From: CP2-2F sp034432555
Lineage (GTDB): Bacteria > Chloroflexota > Anaerolineae > Aggregatilineales > UBA2796
Direction: 5' to 3'
Assembly: GCA_034432555.1 (NCBI GenBank)
Contig: DAOUBW010000048.1
Coordinates: forward strand, 248,001 to 312,000
DNA: 64,000 bases
Part shown: positions 26,484 through 35,699 of the stretch, piece after piece
Layout: each line of letters starts with the position of its first letter
How positions within the stretch are numbered: the first letter of the stretch is position 1
Notes under the pieces: generated by a model
What the model was told of the DNA's origin: nothing
Database searches by the model: none
Seen by the model: only the letters and a program-made list of their open reading frames with translations
Position numbers and translations under genes: made by a program

Positions 26484-27089
26484 TCACTTCTTGGTAGGTG
26501 GCTTGCGGGCTGCCATGTAAAGAAACCAGAACTTTGGTTGTGGGTAAGCCGCCTGAACGTTGTCACTCCAGCAGAAAGGCGCTTTTTCCACACAACGGCT
26601 GAGGGCGTTATCAAGCGCGGTCAGTTTCCCCTTCAGCTCATCGTTCAGCACATCCAGTTCAACCGCTGCGTCGCGCAGATGCTCAACGATCACGCGCTTT
26701 TCCATGGCGGAAGGGTAGTTATCCGCACAGGCGCGCAGATTTTCGGCGCACTCGTGGGTGAAATGCTCAAGGGCAGTCATGCGTGCCTTCAGCTCATGCA
26801 GCACTTTCCCCTCATAGTGAACTGCCCATGCCTGCTGCACTTCAGCGAGTTTGCGCTGCACGGCTGCCAAGGTCACCTGCTGCGAGGGCGAGAGTTGGTC
26901 GCTGAGCAGGCTTAGGCGCGCAAGGCGCATCAGCAAGCCGCCAACTGTCAGGCGTGGCAGGCTTGGATCGCTCAACATGCCGTAGAGTTCCGACTCGTAG
27001 ACGTAAGGCGTCAGGGCATCCGCCATCGCCACGATAGCGCGCATATCTTGCGCCAAGTCAACGTTGAAAATGCGCCTTGGCTGAGACAT
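26484..27089 (-). CDS. Helical hypothetical protein
   Basis: I do not recognise this 201-residue protein. It is mostly alpha-helical, with a central heptad-like region (about 65-165: KLAEVQQAWAVHYEGKVLHE through LDVLNDELKGKL) that may form a coiled coil or helical bundle. Two conserved-looking cysteines (HECAENLRAC) fall in one helix. The C-terminus is aromatic then basic (KFWFLYMAARKPPTKK). There is no signal peptide. It starts 4 bp after the stop of the 27094 gene, so the pair form an operon. Confidence 0.75.
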   Translation of the reverse strand: MSQPRRIFNVDLAQDMRAIVAMADALTPYVYESELYGMLSDPSLPRLTVGGLLMRLARLSLLSDQLSPSQQVTLAAVQRKLAEVQQAWAVHYEGKVLHELKARMTALEHFTHECAENLRACADNYPSAMEKRVIVEHLRDAAVELDVLNDELKGKLTALDNALSRCVEKAPFCWSDNVQAAYPQPKFWFLYMAARKPPTKK

Positions 27090-27093
27090 TGGA

Positions 27094-27495
27094 TTACTTC
27101 TTATACGTCTTTAGGTGTGTGTAGCCGGGCTGTCCTTGCACTGCCTGATAGCGCTGCTGCCCTTCCTCACTACGCCACCACTCCACCACAAAAACGCCGT
27201 TTTCGTCAACGTAGCTGAACAACGGCGGCATTTGCAACATTTGCGAAAAGCCGGCGACCAACGTCTTGTTTTCCTCAGAGGCGGTCAGGCGCAAGTAGCG
27301 GTTCGGAATCCACTCCATCGTGAGCGCGATGTCGTTCCACTTGCCTTCCATACGGAAGGGCGGTTCTGCACTGGTGCAGTCCATATAGATGTTGCTGAAG
27401 CGCATCGTCCAAAGGGTGTGGTTCACACGCTCCTCAATGTAGTAGGGACGGCGCTCCGGCTCGGTGTAAAACCATGTGCGCGAATTGGTTGCCAT
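27094..27495 (-). CDS. Small beta-rich hypothetical protein
   Basis: This 133-residue protein is rich in aromatic residues and short beta strands (TWFYTEPERRPYYIEERV, WNDIALTMEWIPNRYLRL), typical of a lipocalin-like or similar barrel; that fold is a guess. There is no signal peptide, membrane helix or catalytic motif. A GGAG lies 11 nt before ATG 27495. It is the first gene of a two-gene minus-strand operon with the helical protein at 26484. Confidence 0.75.
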   Translation of the reverse strand: MATNSRTWFYTEPERRPYYIEERVNHTLWTMRFSNIYMDCTSAEPPFRMEGKWNDIALTMEWIPNRYLRLTASEENKTLVAGFSQMLQMPPLFSYVDENGVFVVEWWRSEEGQQRYQAVQGQPGYTHLKTYKK

Positions 27496-27730
27496 GCGGT
27501 CATTATCTCCTGCGAGTTCGTCTCGAAACTATCCTAACTATACCGTATTTTGCTGTCGGCGTGTAGTTCAGGCAGCGCGAGGAAGTGGTAAAGGGTAGGG
27601 ATCGGTTTGCGCCGCTAGGAGAGCGTGTATCCCTGTTGCAAACGGCTATCGCCATACATTTCAGAACATCCTACCCAACATTCGATCTTGTGTGCCGCCC
27701 TGCGCTGTGCTATACTGCCCTTTAGCAGTT

Positions 27731-27804
<74 letters not shown>

Positions 27805-27811
27805 CACACTC

Positions 27812-27839
27812 AGGCAGGCATCCCACGTCTGCCTTTTTT
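27812..27839 (+). terminator. Intrinsic terminator of tRNA-Pro
   Basis: AGGCAG (27812-27817) pairs with CTGCCT (27829-27834) and is followed by a six-T run (27834-27839). It lies 8 nt past the tRNA and is one of the few U-tract terminators in the window. Confidence 0.88.
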
Positions 27840-27951
27840 GCTGCCGCGCCTGTGCAGATTGTCTTTTGCATCCCATGCCACTGCCGACTATAATTTGAGC
27901 GTAAATAGGCGAGCCTTGCTTCGCTGACTATCCCGCTGGAGGCTTGATCGC

Positions 27952-29541
27952 GTGCTGCAACCGCAAACACAAACCGCTGCATACTGGACAACCAATCTCA
28001 AAGTTACCCGCGCTGATGTTGAGGCGCTTTTTGCCCACTTCTTGGAAACTGAGCAACCGCTTACCACCCAAGAGGTGGCATTGCGCTTCATCGAACTGCG
28101 TCTTGCTGCCGAATTGGATCAGCTCCGCAAGCAGTTAGCAAACAGCACCCTGTTTCAGCCCGCCCAACACTATGAGATCGGTCAGGATTTGATCTTCCCC
28201 GCCCTCAACTTTGCCAGCGGTAAGGTGGTGGCGCAGCGCGAAGGGCGCAACCCTGATTATGGTGACTTCAGCGTGATCGAAGTGGTGTTTTCTGATCAGA
28301 AACGCCGTGCATTTGCTGCTGATTTGAGCACGCCGCACCCACTCAACGACATGACCCATGATCTAAATGCGCTGCTGAACAGTGTGCAGCCCAGCGCGAA
28401 AACGATCTTTGCCCAGCATGGGGAGGCAATTATCGAGGCGTTGGAAGCGCGCCTTGTGGACGAAGAAGACGCCGTTTTTATGGGCGGTTTTTGGTTTGTG
28501 CGGACGCTTTTGGCAACGGCGAATGTCGCACATCTGCACCTTGCTGAGGCAGTGCTGGATTTGCGGGAAGGCGGACCTGCTTCCGCAGAGGACTTGCTGC
28601 CCGATCTGGATTTTGCACCTGAACTGCCGTTGCCCTTACGTGCTTTTTCGCTGAATGTGGCACTCAGTCAAGATGATCGGTTTGATAATGTAGGTGCCGA
28701 TGGTGATGTGCGCTGGTTTTTGCGCCGCCTAGAGCCAGCCGATGTAACGCAGATTCCGCCGCGCCTTGAATACCAACCCGTGCCTTATGATGAGCGTCTG
28801 CTGACGCCTGAACTGCGCGAGCTTGAGGCAGAGCTTGCCGATGAGTTTTCCGATATTCCCCTACCCGAAAGACCGCCAAATGAGACGCTGATCCGCTTGA
28901 TCTACCCACATCGGCGGATGGGAACGCTGCCCATGAATGCCTATGTAGAAGCAATGCTGCCGCCTGCCACCGAAGCGCAGCGCTTACTCATCACCCTGAT
29001 TGATGGGCAGACCAACGAACCGTTCAGCGCTTGGGTTATGCGTGAGGGGCGCTATTTGTGCGGCTTGAACGATTTTTACCGCCGCCACAAACTGCCCATC
29101 GGCACGCACATCACGCTGCGCGCCACTGAGAAACCTTCGCAATTCGTATTGGATTTCAAAGCGCACCGTCCGCGCACTGAGTATATTCGCTTGGCAATTC
29201 CAAATGCCGGCAGGTTGCGCTTTGAAAACTTCAAGCGCTCCATTGGCGCAGAATATGATGAACTGATGATTTTAGGCGCAGAAGATATTGACGGTGTTGA
29301 TGAAGTGTGGGCAACCACGCGCAACCGCCGCCGCTCGCTCAGCGATATTTTGAGCGACCTGCTGCCGGAGTTGGCGCGCCTCATGCCACAGCACACTGTC
29401 CACGCGAAAACGCTCTACAGCGCCGTGAACATCATGCGCCGCTGCCCACCTGCACCGATCTTTGCTACCCTGATCGCCCGTTCGGAATTCGAGTCGGTCG
29501 GTGGTGGCTACTGGCGCATGGCAAACAGCGCACAGGCTTAG
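27952..29541 (+). CDS. Large hypothetical protein, paired with the 29571 gene
   Basis: The GTG at 27952 has GGAGG 10 nt upstream and yields 529 aa. I do not recognise a domain. The N-terminal 60 residues look like a helical winged-helix-type segment (TRADVEALFAHFLETEQPLTTQEVALRFIELRL). An acidic region rich in beta strands follows, and the C-terminus (about 420-520) is again helical (RRSLSDILSDLLPELARLM) and winged-helix-like. There is no signal peptide. The gene is followed at 29 bp by a second hypothetical with similar N-terminal logic, so they probably act together. Confidence 0.78.
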   Translation: MLQPQTQTAAYWTTNLKVTRADVEALFAHFLETEQPLTTQEVALRFIELRLAAELDQLRKQLANSTLFQPAQHYEIGQDLIFPALNFASGKVVAQREGRNPDYGDFSVIEVVFSDQKRRAFAADLSTPHPLNDMTHDLNALLNSVQPSAKTIFAQHGEAIIEALEARLVDEEDAVFMGGFWFVRTLLATANVAHLHLAEAVLDLREGGPASAEDLLPDLDFAPELPLPLRAFSLNVALSQDDRFDNVGADGDVRWFLRRLEPADVTQIPPRLEYQPVPYDERLLTPELRELEAELADEFSDIPLPERPPNETLIRLIYPHRRMGTLPMNAYVEAMLPPATEAQRLLITLIDGQTNEPFSAWVMREGRYLCGLNDFYRRHKLPIGTHITLRATEKPSQFVLDFKAHRPRTEYIRLAIPNAGRLRFENFKRSIGAEYDELMILGAEDIDGVDEVWATTRNRRRSLSDILSDLLPELARLMPQHTVHAKTLYSAVNIMRRCPPAPIFATLIARSEFESVGGGYWRMANSAQA

Positions 29542-29570
29542 GCTGCACATCTTAAGAAACGAGGCTTATT

Positions 29571-30014
29571 TTGACAGGCACATCCCGTCCGCCGAGCAGT
29601 CGCGTAAGACCGACGCTCGACACAAAATTTCATATAGATTACGAATGGTGGCGGCGTGAAAACCGCGATCTCAAAGCCTATTTAATTAGCCACCTGCCGC
29701 CGGAAAAGCGCACGCAATTTGATAGCAGTGCTGAGCAGGAGATGATTGATTGGATCGATCCGCAGACTGCGGAAGTGCGCCAGTTGGACGCCTTGCAACA
29801 CGCCATTGCCCAAGCGGTGCTTGATCCGCAGTTCGTGAATGAACACACGCCCTTGGTCGATGCGATTTTCCGCGTCTTTTTGGCGAATGGCAACAAGCCA
29901 CTTTCACCCGAAGAATTAAGCCGTTTTCTGCCAAGGCGTTCGCCTGCGCTCATCTTAAGAACGCTCTCCAGCCCGACAGTTTATAAAGGCATTCGCCCAG
30001 TGATAGAGGAATGA
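29571..30014 (+). CDS. Small hypothetical protein downstream of 27952
   Basis: This 147-residue protein begins at TTG 29571, which has an ACGAGG 6 nt upstream; no ATG lies near the start. It has a polar N-terminus, then FHIDYEWWRRENRDLKAYLI, an aromatic and basic segment. The C-terminal part looks winged-helix-like (PLSPEELSRFLPRRSPALILRTL matches a 'degenerate HTH then RTLS' layout). I do not recognise it. Its position suggests it shares a transcript with the 529-residue protein upstream. Confidence 0.7.
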   Translation: MTGTSRPPSSRVRPTLDTKFHIDYEWWRRENRDLKAYLISHLPPEKRTQFDSSAEQEMIDWIDPQTAEVRQLDALQHAIAQAVLDPQFVNEHTPLVDAIFRVFLANGNKPLSPEELSRFLPRRSPALILRTLSSPTVYKGIRPVIEE

Positions 30015-30115
30015 TGCTTTCAGTCCCGTACACCAGTCGGAATATGATAGTCGGGCGTGCCGCAGTGCAGCCAACCCCTATTCCTGCCTTTTCCTCGGCA
30101 GGGAAAGGATGAGGG

Positions 30116-30580
30116 ATGGCTTCTAAACGTGGCGAAGAGTGGGTGATGGTGCAGCTTGTACTGCTGACGGCAATCGTGCTGCTGCCCTTTGGCGCACGGG
30201 AGGTCTGGGCAGCGCCGCTGGCTGATGTGGCGCGCCTGCTCGGTTTGCTAATCGGCGCGTTGGGCTTGCTGATCGTGGGTGTGGCGGCGCTTTATTTGGG
30301 CAGCAACCTGACGATCTTCCCTAGACCTAAAGCTGACGGCACGCTAACGCAAGGCGGTATTTATGCAGTCGTGCGGCACCCAATGTACTGCGGCGTGATC
30401 CTCTCGGCGGTCGGTTGGTCACTGTGGCAGACCAGCCTACTGGCGATCTTGGTCAGCTTAGCGCTCATTTTCTTTTTTGACCGCAAGGCTGCCCAGGAAG
30501 AACTCTGGCTGCAAGCACAATATCCGAACTACGCCGAATATCGCCGCCGCGTGAAGAAACTCATCCCGTTTATCTACTAA
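30116..30580 (+). CDS. Isoprenylcysteine carboxyl methyltransferase-like membrane protein
   Basis: This 154-residue protein has four predicted membrane helices and the ICMT-family signature GIYAVVRHPMYCGVIL (about 81-96) followed by EELWLQAQYPNYAEYRRRVKKLIP. Related bacterial proteins are S-adenosylmethionine-dependent membrane methyltransferases with diverse, mostly unknown substrates. The start at 30116 overlaps a G-rich ribosome site (GGAAAGGATGAGGG). It stands alone on the plus strand, with a perfect hairpin at its end. Confidence 0.88.
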   Translation: MASKRGEEWVMVQLVLLTAIVLLPFGAREVWAAPLADVARLLGLLIGALGLLIVGVAALYLGSNLTIFPRPKADGTLTQGGIYAVVRHPMYCGVILSAVGWSLWQTSLLAILVSLALIFFFDRKAAQEELWLQAQYPNYAEYRRRVKKLIPFIY

Positions 30581-30610
30581 ACGGGCGCGATGCGTGTGTA
30601 TCGCGCCCGT
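30581..30610. terminator. Perfect 11-bp hairpin between convergent genes
   Basis: ACGGGCGCGAT (30581-30591) and ATCGCGCCCGT (30600-30610) are exact complements with an 8-nt loop. It begins directly after the ICMT-like gene stop and faces the convergent AAA+ gene. Confidence 0.72.
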
Positions 30611-30640
30611 CGCAAGGGGGCATGGTCAGCGCCGTACTGC

Positions 30641-31957
30641 CTACACAAAGTAGCTGCGGCACGCCTCGTCAATCAGGGTGTTGTTGAGGGCGATAGGTTT
30701 CCCTTCATACTCGCAGAGCGCCTTCACAATCTTGAGAAGATCGCGTGGGTGGACTGCCTGCAAAATGCGGTTCGGCTTGCGGTACCACTCGTTGACCAAG
30801 TATTTGAGGGCTTCTGGGTCAAAGGGAATGCCCATAGATTGGCAGTTTGCCACAAAGATTTGCGAGAACATTTGCAAAGAAGGGCTTTCGACCTGCACCT
30901 TCATCTGAATGCGCCGCAAGAACGCCCCATCTACCAATTGATTGGGATCTAGGTTGGTGCTGAACACAATCAGTTGGCGGAAAGGCATTTGAATGCTCTG
31001 CCCTGTGCGAAGGCGCAAAAAGTCTACGCCCGATTCCAGCGGCACAATCCAGCGGTTCAGTAATTGCTGCGGCGCCATCTGTTGGCGACCGAAGTCGTCA
31101 ATCAGGAACATGCCGCCGTTCGCCTTCAATTGCAACGGCGCCTCGTAGAACTTGGCAACCTCATCAAAGCGCAGTTCAAGGGCTTCCATCGTCAGCTCGC
31201 CACCCACCATAACCGAAGGGCGCTTGAACAGTCCCCAGCGCCGATCATATTCGCCCAGCTCGTCCTGTTCCTCTTTGGTGATTTCGAATGGTTTGTGAAC
31301 GAGCCTGTCGTAAATGCTGATGATCTGCCCGCCAATGGTGATTGCATAAGGCATCCAGATCGGATCGGTGCCTGCAATCACGCCGGCGATTGCCTCTGCC
31401 ACCGTCGTCTTGCCGTTGCCGGGCGGTCCATACAGAAACAGGGATGTGCCGCCGTTGATGGCAGGTCCGATGCGGCGATGGAAGGTTTCTGGCAGGATCA
31501 GGTGACCAATGGCGCGCTGCACTTCCTCTGGCGCAACTTTTTTGCGGTTGCGCGTTTGCAGCAGGATCGCCTCGTTGTAAACATCCACCGATACCGGCAC
31601 AGGACCGACATATTGGCTGCGCTCTAGGGAATCCCGCGCACGTGCCATGCCTTCATCCGTCAGGCGGTAGGTATAGCTGGTGCGTCCAAGCGTGCCAGCT
31701 TGGGCAATCTCCACCAAGTGATCTTTCTGCATTTTCAGCAGGATTTGGTCGAGAATTTTGAAGTTGATGCGAAGCACATCTACAAAGCGGCGCAGGCTGA
31801 CATCGCCTTCGTTAAACATCATGCGGAACATCAGATCGGTGACGATTGAAGAGGGCACCCCCAACTCTTCAAAAGCCTCTTGTTGGCGCACGATGGCGCG
31901 CATATCGCGTGGCGCAGCAGGCGCGCCATTGGCGGCAGACTGTTTGGTGGCTTCCAC
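30641..31957 (-). CDS. AAA+ ATPase with N-terminal winged-helix region
   Basis: I start the gene at GTG 31957 (438 aa), because AGGA lies 9 nt upstream and the promoter at 32023-32050 makes a longer start impossible. The N-terminal 110 residues look like winged-helix segments (FNEGDVSLRRFVDVL, ILLKMQKDHLVEIAQAG). The AAA+ core has Walker A GPPGNGKT (177-184) and Walker B FLIDDFGRQ (284-292), followed by a sensor-1 Asn in IVFSTNLDPNQ and a sensor-2-like Arg region. It is a MoxR/RavA-like type of predicted chaperone or remodeling ATPase by look, but the exact family is uncertain. No vWA-domain partner is adjacent. Confidence 0.85.
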   Translation of the reverse strand: MEATKQSAANGAPAAPRDMRAIVRQQEAFEELGVPSSIVTDLMFRMMFNEGDVSLRRFVDVLRINFKILDQILLKMQKDHLVEIAQAGTLGRTSYTYRLTDEGMARARDSLERSQYVGPVPVSVDVYNEAILLQTRNRKKVAPEEVQRAIGHLILPETFHRRIGPAINGGTSLFLYGPPGNGKTTVAEAIAGVIAGTDPIWMPYAITIGGQIISIYDRLVHKPFEITKEEQDELGEYDRRWGLFKRPSVMVGGELTMEALELRFDEVAKFYEAPLQLKANGGMFLIDDFGRQQMAPQQLLNRWIVPLESGVDFLRLRTGQSIQMPFRQLIVFSTNLDPNQLVDGAFLRRIQMKVQVESPSLQMFSQIFVANCQSMGIPFDPEALKYLVNEWYRKPNRILQAVHPRDLLKIVKALCEYEGKPIALNNTLIDEACRSYFV

Positions 31958-32022
31958 AGAATTTATCCTAAAGCTATGCGTTTGTAGACATTTGTTAGCA
32001 AAGTGTGCTGCGTTCTGAAAGA

Positions 32023-32050
32023 AGTATAGGGCAGCTATGGCATCTGTCAA
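32023..32050 (-). promoter_or_regulatory. Sigma-70 promoter for the AAA+ ATPase gene
   Basis: On the minus strand TTGACA (complement of 32045-32050) and TATACT (complement of 32023-32028) are 16 bp apart, giving a start near 32016 and a leader of about 60 nt. Confidence 0.75.
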
Positions 32051-32172
32051 ATAGCGATTTTCTCACAAAGGGTTAGAATGGCGCAGTGTAAGCATCTATC
32101 TGTCTGTGAAATCCTGTAGAATACAGTATAATCTTTCCAGGTTCGCCCGCGTCGGAATGTAAAAGGCTTGCC

Positions 32173-33357
32173 ATGAGCGCAATAACCATCGAAAACGATC
32201 TTGTTCACTACGAAGCACTCGGACGTGGACGCCCAGTCATCCTTGTGCATGGGTGGCTTGGTTCGTGGCGGTATTGGGTGCCAACCATGCAGCACCTCAG
32301 CGGTAAATATCGCGCCTATGCGATTGATCTCTGGGGCTTTGGTGATTCGGGCAAAGACGCTAACAAGTATGCCATCAAAGAGCAGGTTTCAATGCTCTTC
32401 AAGTTCTTTGAAGGCATGGGCATTCGGAAGGCAGTTTTGGTTGGGCATTCGCTGGGTGCGGCGGTTTGCCTGAACTTTGCCCGCCAATATCCCGAATATA
32501 CCCACCGCCTGCTGCTGATCAGCCCTCCGTTGGTGGATATGGGCGGCTGGGGCGATGAACTGCCCGCCAATATGCAGCCGCGCCCAACCGCACCGCCCAA
32601 ACCTGCTGATCCAGTGCCAACTCCACCAAGCGCGCTCAGTCCATCCAGCCTGCCAAGCACGCCCGCCTCAAGCGCCCCAAACACGCCAAGCACGCCGAAT
32701 ACACAAAACGCGCCAAGCATTCCGAATGCGCCTGCTACGCCCACGCCACCACCTGCCGCCACACCGCCGCCCAGCGTCCAATACAGCCACACCAGCGAAA
32801 CACTTGCCGCTAATCCGTTTCGGGCAGCCCAACAGCCACCCGCCGCGCCGGTGTTGCCGCTCTCGATTGCCACAGTGCCGAGCACGCCCGCCGAGCCGCC
32901 GCCAGCACCTATTGCACAAGGCTTTGCTGCCATTCTGGCTGCCCTTTCAGCGGGTAAGCCGCCAGCCCTATTGGTGAAACACGCCGCCCGCGACATGCCC
33001 GACCTCGAAATGCTGCGTGCCGAAGTGACCAAAGCCGATGAGGCAGCCTTCACCCGCACCGCCCAATCGCTCAGCGCACAGAACCTTGCCCTTGAGCTGA
33101 AACGCCTGATGACGCCGACGCTGTTGTTGCATGGCGAGGATGATACGCTGCTGCCGCCGCCTAGCGAAATGCTGATCCAGCGCATTAATCGCGGCAAGCA
33201 GAACGGCTATTTCCTACCATTGATTGAGCCGACCGTCGGACATTTCCCGATGTTGGAGATCACGGCGAAGTTTAACCGCCTGCTCCTAGACTTTTTAGAG
33301 GCAACTGATCTGACCAACGTCCAGTTCAAGGACCAGTGGAAGCGCACTGTGCGCTAG
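32173..33357 (+). CDS. Alpha/beta hydrolase with a Pro/Ser/Ala-rich insertion
   Basis: The 394-residue protein has the oxyanion HGWLGSW, the nucleophile elbow GHSLG (Ser93), a late acid GEDD and a late His in VGHFPMLE, so the catalytic triad is complete. The reaction is not predictable. Between about residues 131 and 248, where most relatives have a cap or lid, it holds a low-complexity stretch rich in Pro, Ser, Thr and Ala (PSTPASSAPNTPSTPNTQNA type). Two short polar motifs interrupt it. The core is close to normal size when this insert is removed. A -10-like TATAAT at 32127-32132 lies upstream, with a weak -35. Confidence 0.88.
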   Translation: MSAITIENDLVHYEALGRGRPVILVHGWLGSWRYWVPTMQHLSGKYRAYAIDLWGFGDSGKDANKYAIKEQVSMLFKFFEGMGIRKAVLVGHSLGAAVCLNFARQYPEYTHRLLLISPPLVDMGGWGDELPANMQPRPTAPPKPADPVPTPPSALSPSSLPSTPASSAPNTPSTPNTQNAPSIPNAPATPTPPPAATPPPSVQYSHTSETLAANPFRAAQQPPAAPVLPLSIATVPSTPAEPPPAPIAQGFAAILAALSAGKPPALLVKHAARDMPDLEMLRAEVTKADEAAFTRTAQSLSAQNLALELKRLMTPTLLLHGEDDTLLPPPSEMLIQRINRGKQNGYFLPLIEPTVGHFPMLEITAKFNRLLLDFLEATDLTNVQFKDQWKRTVR

Positions 33358-33379
33358 GATTGCAAAGATGGCAGAAGAA

Positions 33380-33401
33380 CAGGCGGGAAATTTCCCGCCT
33401 G
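33380..33401. terminator. Perfect 22-bp palindrome between convergent genes
   Basis: CAGGCGGGAAA (33380-33390) is directly followed by its reverse complement TTTCCCGCCTG (33391-33401). It lies between the hydrolase and SAM-methyltransferase stops and probably terminates both. Confidence 0.65.
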
Positions 33402-33413
33402 CTGCTTTGACGG

Positions 33414-34199
33414 CTAGATGCGTGGCTTTTCCGCCAGCACGAGCGTGGCGAAGGCGGTGCGCTGTGGTGCGATCCGCCGCCCCAACTTTCCGAAAAGCTC
33501 TGCCAAGCCCGACGTTTGGTAGTAGCCCTTCCCACGAAAGACCTGATGCAACCCATAAAACGTGAAGCTGTGCGAGTAAGGGACAACCTTTAGCACATTG
33601 AAGCCGACCGCACGGCAGAATTCGGCGAGCTGTGCGCCTGTGTAAGCAGTCTCGTAGTATTCTGCACGCGGCGGACGCGCCCGACGCGCTGGAATCAGGT
33701 GATCGGCTAGGGCGCGCAAACCATCCACAAAGGTTGGCGTTGGTGTGGTCAACACTAGCACACCACCTTTCCGCAGCACACGGAACGCCTCACGCAGAGC
33801 ATCCGTTGGACCTTGCTCAAAATGCTCAACCACACCAAAGGAAAGGTAGCCGCCAAAGGTGTTGGCAGCATACGGCAAATGATGCACATCGCCCAGATGC
33901 AGCGGTAAATCGGGCAGATGGGCAAGGGTTGGTAGCAGTGCCTCTGGCGCATAGTCCAGCCCTAAGGCGGCATACCCTCGTTGCCGTAAATAATAGACAA
34001 CATGCCCAGGTCCGCAGCCAGCTTCTAGGACGGGCGCGTCACGGTTGAGGTAAGGCAGATACGCATTGAGCAGTTCACGCGCACGCGGATAATCTAACGT
34101 TGCCAGTTCACGGGCAAAATTCGTCTCTTGCCAAATGCTCCGCCATGCCTGCCGTGTCTGATCATAGCTGGGTGCGGTTGCGTTGGTTGGCTGCGTCAT
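33414..34199 (-). CDS. Class I SAM-dependent methyltransferase
   Basis: This 261-residue protein has the SAM-binding motif I VLEAGCGPGHVVYYL and later motifs LGLDYAPEALL (acidic end of beta 2), VHHLPYAANTF and FGVVEHFEQGP, typical of Methyltransf_11-type enzymes. The C-terminal half is hydrophobic and aromatic, which may mark a lipid- or quinone-like substrate; that is inference. It starts 9 bp after the LCP gene stop and is co-directional, so the two form an operon, hinting at an envelope-related substrate. Confidence 0.9.
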   Translation of the reverse strand: MTQPTNATAPSYDQTRQAWRSIWQETNFARELATLDYPRARELLNAYLPYLNRDAPVLEAGCGPGHVVYYLRQRGYAALGLDYAPEALLPTLAHLPDLPLHLGDVHHLPYAANTFGGYLSFGVVEHFEQGPTDALREAFRVLRKGGVLVLTTPTPTFVDGLRALADHLIPARRARPPRAEYYETAYTGAQLAEFCRAVGFNVLKVVPYSHSFTFYGLHQVFRGKGYYQTSGLAELFGKLGRRIAPQRTAFATLVLAEKPRI

Positions 34200-34208
34200 C
34201 GGTTGGCG

Positions 34209-35699
34209 TTACTCCCCATCACCTTCGGCAGGTGCACTCTCAGGCAGACGATACAGGCAGGATTGATAGTAATCGTGACCTATATCCACACGGAAATCAT
34301 AAGGCGCATTCGGATTCGGCTCCGAGATGACAAGCTGCTCCGAAATCCGCAGCGCACGGCGGATAATCTCTAGGCTTTGCGGCATCGCGCCGCCAGTGTA
34401 GTCATACAAGGCGGTGTAGCTGCGGTTGACTGCGCCTTCCGTGCCGAGCATCATCACACGGAAGCCTTCCGCCGCCAAGCGATCTGCCGCTACCTGATCA
34501 TAACCACTCAGTACGTTAGCAGCCGACACCGCCACACGCGGATTTTCACCGCTGAGGCGGTTGCGCGTTGGCGGCGTAAAAAGGTTCTGAACAGCCTCGC
34601 GCATGGCTTCGGCATTTGGTAACCATGTAAAGGTGCCTGTATCTGTAGTATACCACTGCCTGAAGTGAACGTTCTGTTGCAGCACGATTTGCTGGACATT
34701 GGCTGGCTCTAGGCTAAGCGCCAATGGCACCAAGCCAAGCAGATCGGCGGCGCTCATGTCAGTTTCCACAATCTTGAGCAATTCTGGCACAAGCACGGTC
34801 GCTTGTGTGAGCAGCCCTGCACTGCGCGCTTGCCGCCAAATAGCGGTTAGCACTTCTAACTGCCGCCTGCCGCGGTCAATATCGCTGCTGCTGCCACGTG
34901 CGCGCACATACCACAACGCCATGTACGGATCAAGCGTGTGACGCCCAATGTTCAAGGTATAGACTTCATAGTTCTCAGGATCAGAAATATCTAGATCAGG
35001 TGACTTAAGGCGGTTACCCTGAATGCCGCAATCCACGCTGATCGTCAAACCGCCCAAAGCCTTGATGATCTCTTGAAATTCGGTAAAGCCAACCCGTGCG
35101 TAGAAATCCACCTTGATGCCGAAGTTGTATTGCAGCGTCTCTTTTATCAGACGGCTGCTACCGCCGGCACCATACATCTTGATGCCCTGATCGGCAACCG
35201 TGTTCAGCTTCCGCATGGTGTCGTTGGGCGCGTAGACGTATAAATCGCGGGGCAAGTGCAGCATACTGACGCTGCCTGCGGTGCGGTTGATGACGACCAC
35301 CACCATCACATCGGTGCGTTGGGTTAGGTTGCGCTCAGTGGTGTCGCTGCCAAGCAGCAGGATGGTGAGAATATCGTCGCCTTCGGGATATTCGAGCAAG
35401 GGTGCCGCCAACGGAATAGCCGTCGGTGGTAGGACAACCGGCGTGACATAGGTGCCGAAAATGACGAGTGTTGGCTCAGGGATGGGCGTCGGCGTGCTAG
35501 AAAAGCTAGGTGTGGGCGTGTGGACAAGGCGTGGCGTATTAGTTGGCGGCGCGCCTCGCGTTAGCGTGCGTGTTGAGCGCGGTGTGTTGGTGGCAAGTCC
35601 TTGGGCGGCGGCATTGGGCGCCGCCGCCGAGAGTGCTATTAGTGTGAGCCAAGCGAAGGCGAGGGCAGCCAACAGCACCATGCGAAATCTACGAGACAT
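34209..35699 (-). CDS. LytR-CpsA-Psr (LCP) family protein
   Basis: The 496-residue protein has an N-terminal signal or anchor segment (MVLLAALAFAWLTLIALSAAA), a Thr/Pro-rich linker, and an LCP domain from about residue 108. It includes LTILLLGSDTTERNLTQRTDVMVVVVI and VSMLHLPRDLYVYAP, where the usual catalytic Asp and Arg residues lie. A second segment contains LGGLTISVDCGI and WYVRARGSSSDIDRGRRQ. The C-terminal region resembles the LytR_C domain (VAVSAANVLSGYDQVAADRL). LCP enzymes attach polymers such as teichoic acids or capsule to the cell wall. The start is preceded by AAGGA. Confidence 0.92.
   Translation of the reverse strand: MSRRFRMVLLAALAFAWLTLIALSAAAPNAAAQGLATNTPRSTRTLTRGAPPTNTPRLVHTPTPSFSSTPTPIPEPTLVIFGTYVTPVVLPPTAIPLAAPLLEYPEGDDILTILLLGSDTTERNLTQRTDVMVVVVINRTAGSVSMLHLPRDLYVYAPNDTMRKLNTVADQGIKMYGAGGSSRLIKETLQYNFGIKVDFYARVGFTEFQEIIKALGGLTISVDCGIQGNRLKSPDLDISDPENYEVYTLNIGRHTLDPYMALWYVRARGSSSDIDRGRRQLEVLTAIWRQARSAGLLTQATVLVPELLKIVETDMSAADLLGLVPLALSLEPANVQQIVLQQNVHFRQWYTTDTGTFTWLPNAEAMREAVQNLFTPPTRNRLSGENPRVAVSAANVLSGYDQVAADRLAAEGFRVMMLGTEGAVNRSYTALYDYTGGAMPQSLEIIRRALRISEQLVISEPNPNAPYDFRVDIGHDYYQSCLYRLPESAPAEGDGE

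Noticed and set aside
30641..32050. Longer start (32050) for the AAA+ ATPase
   Set aside because: The start would overlap the -35 element at 32045-32050; GTG 31957 has a ribosome site and is kept.
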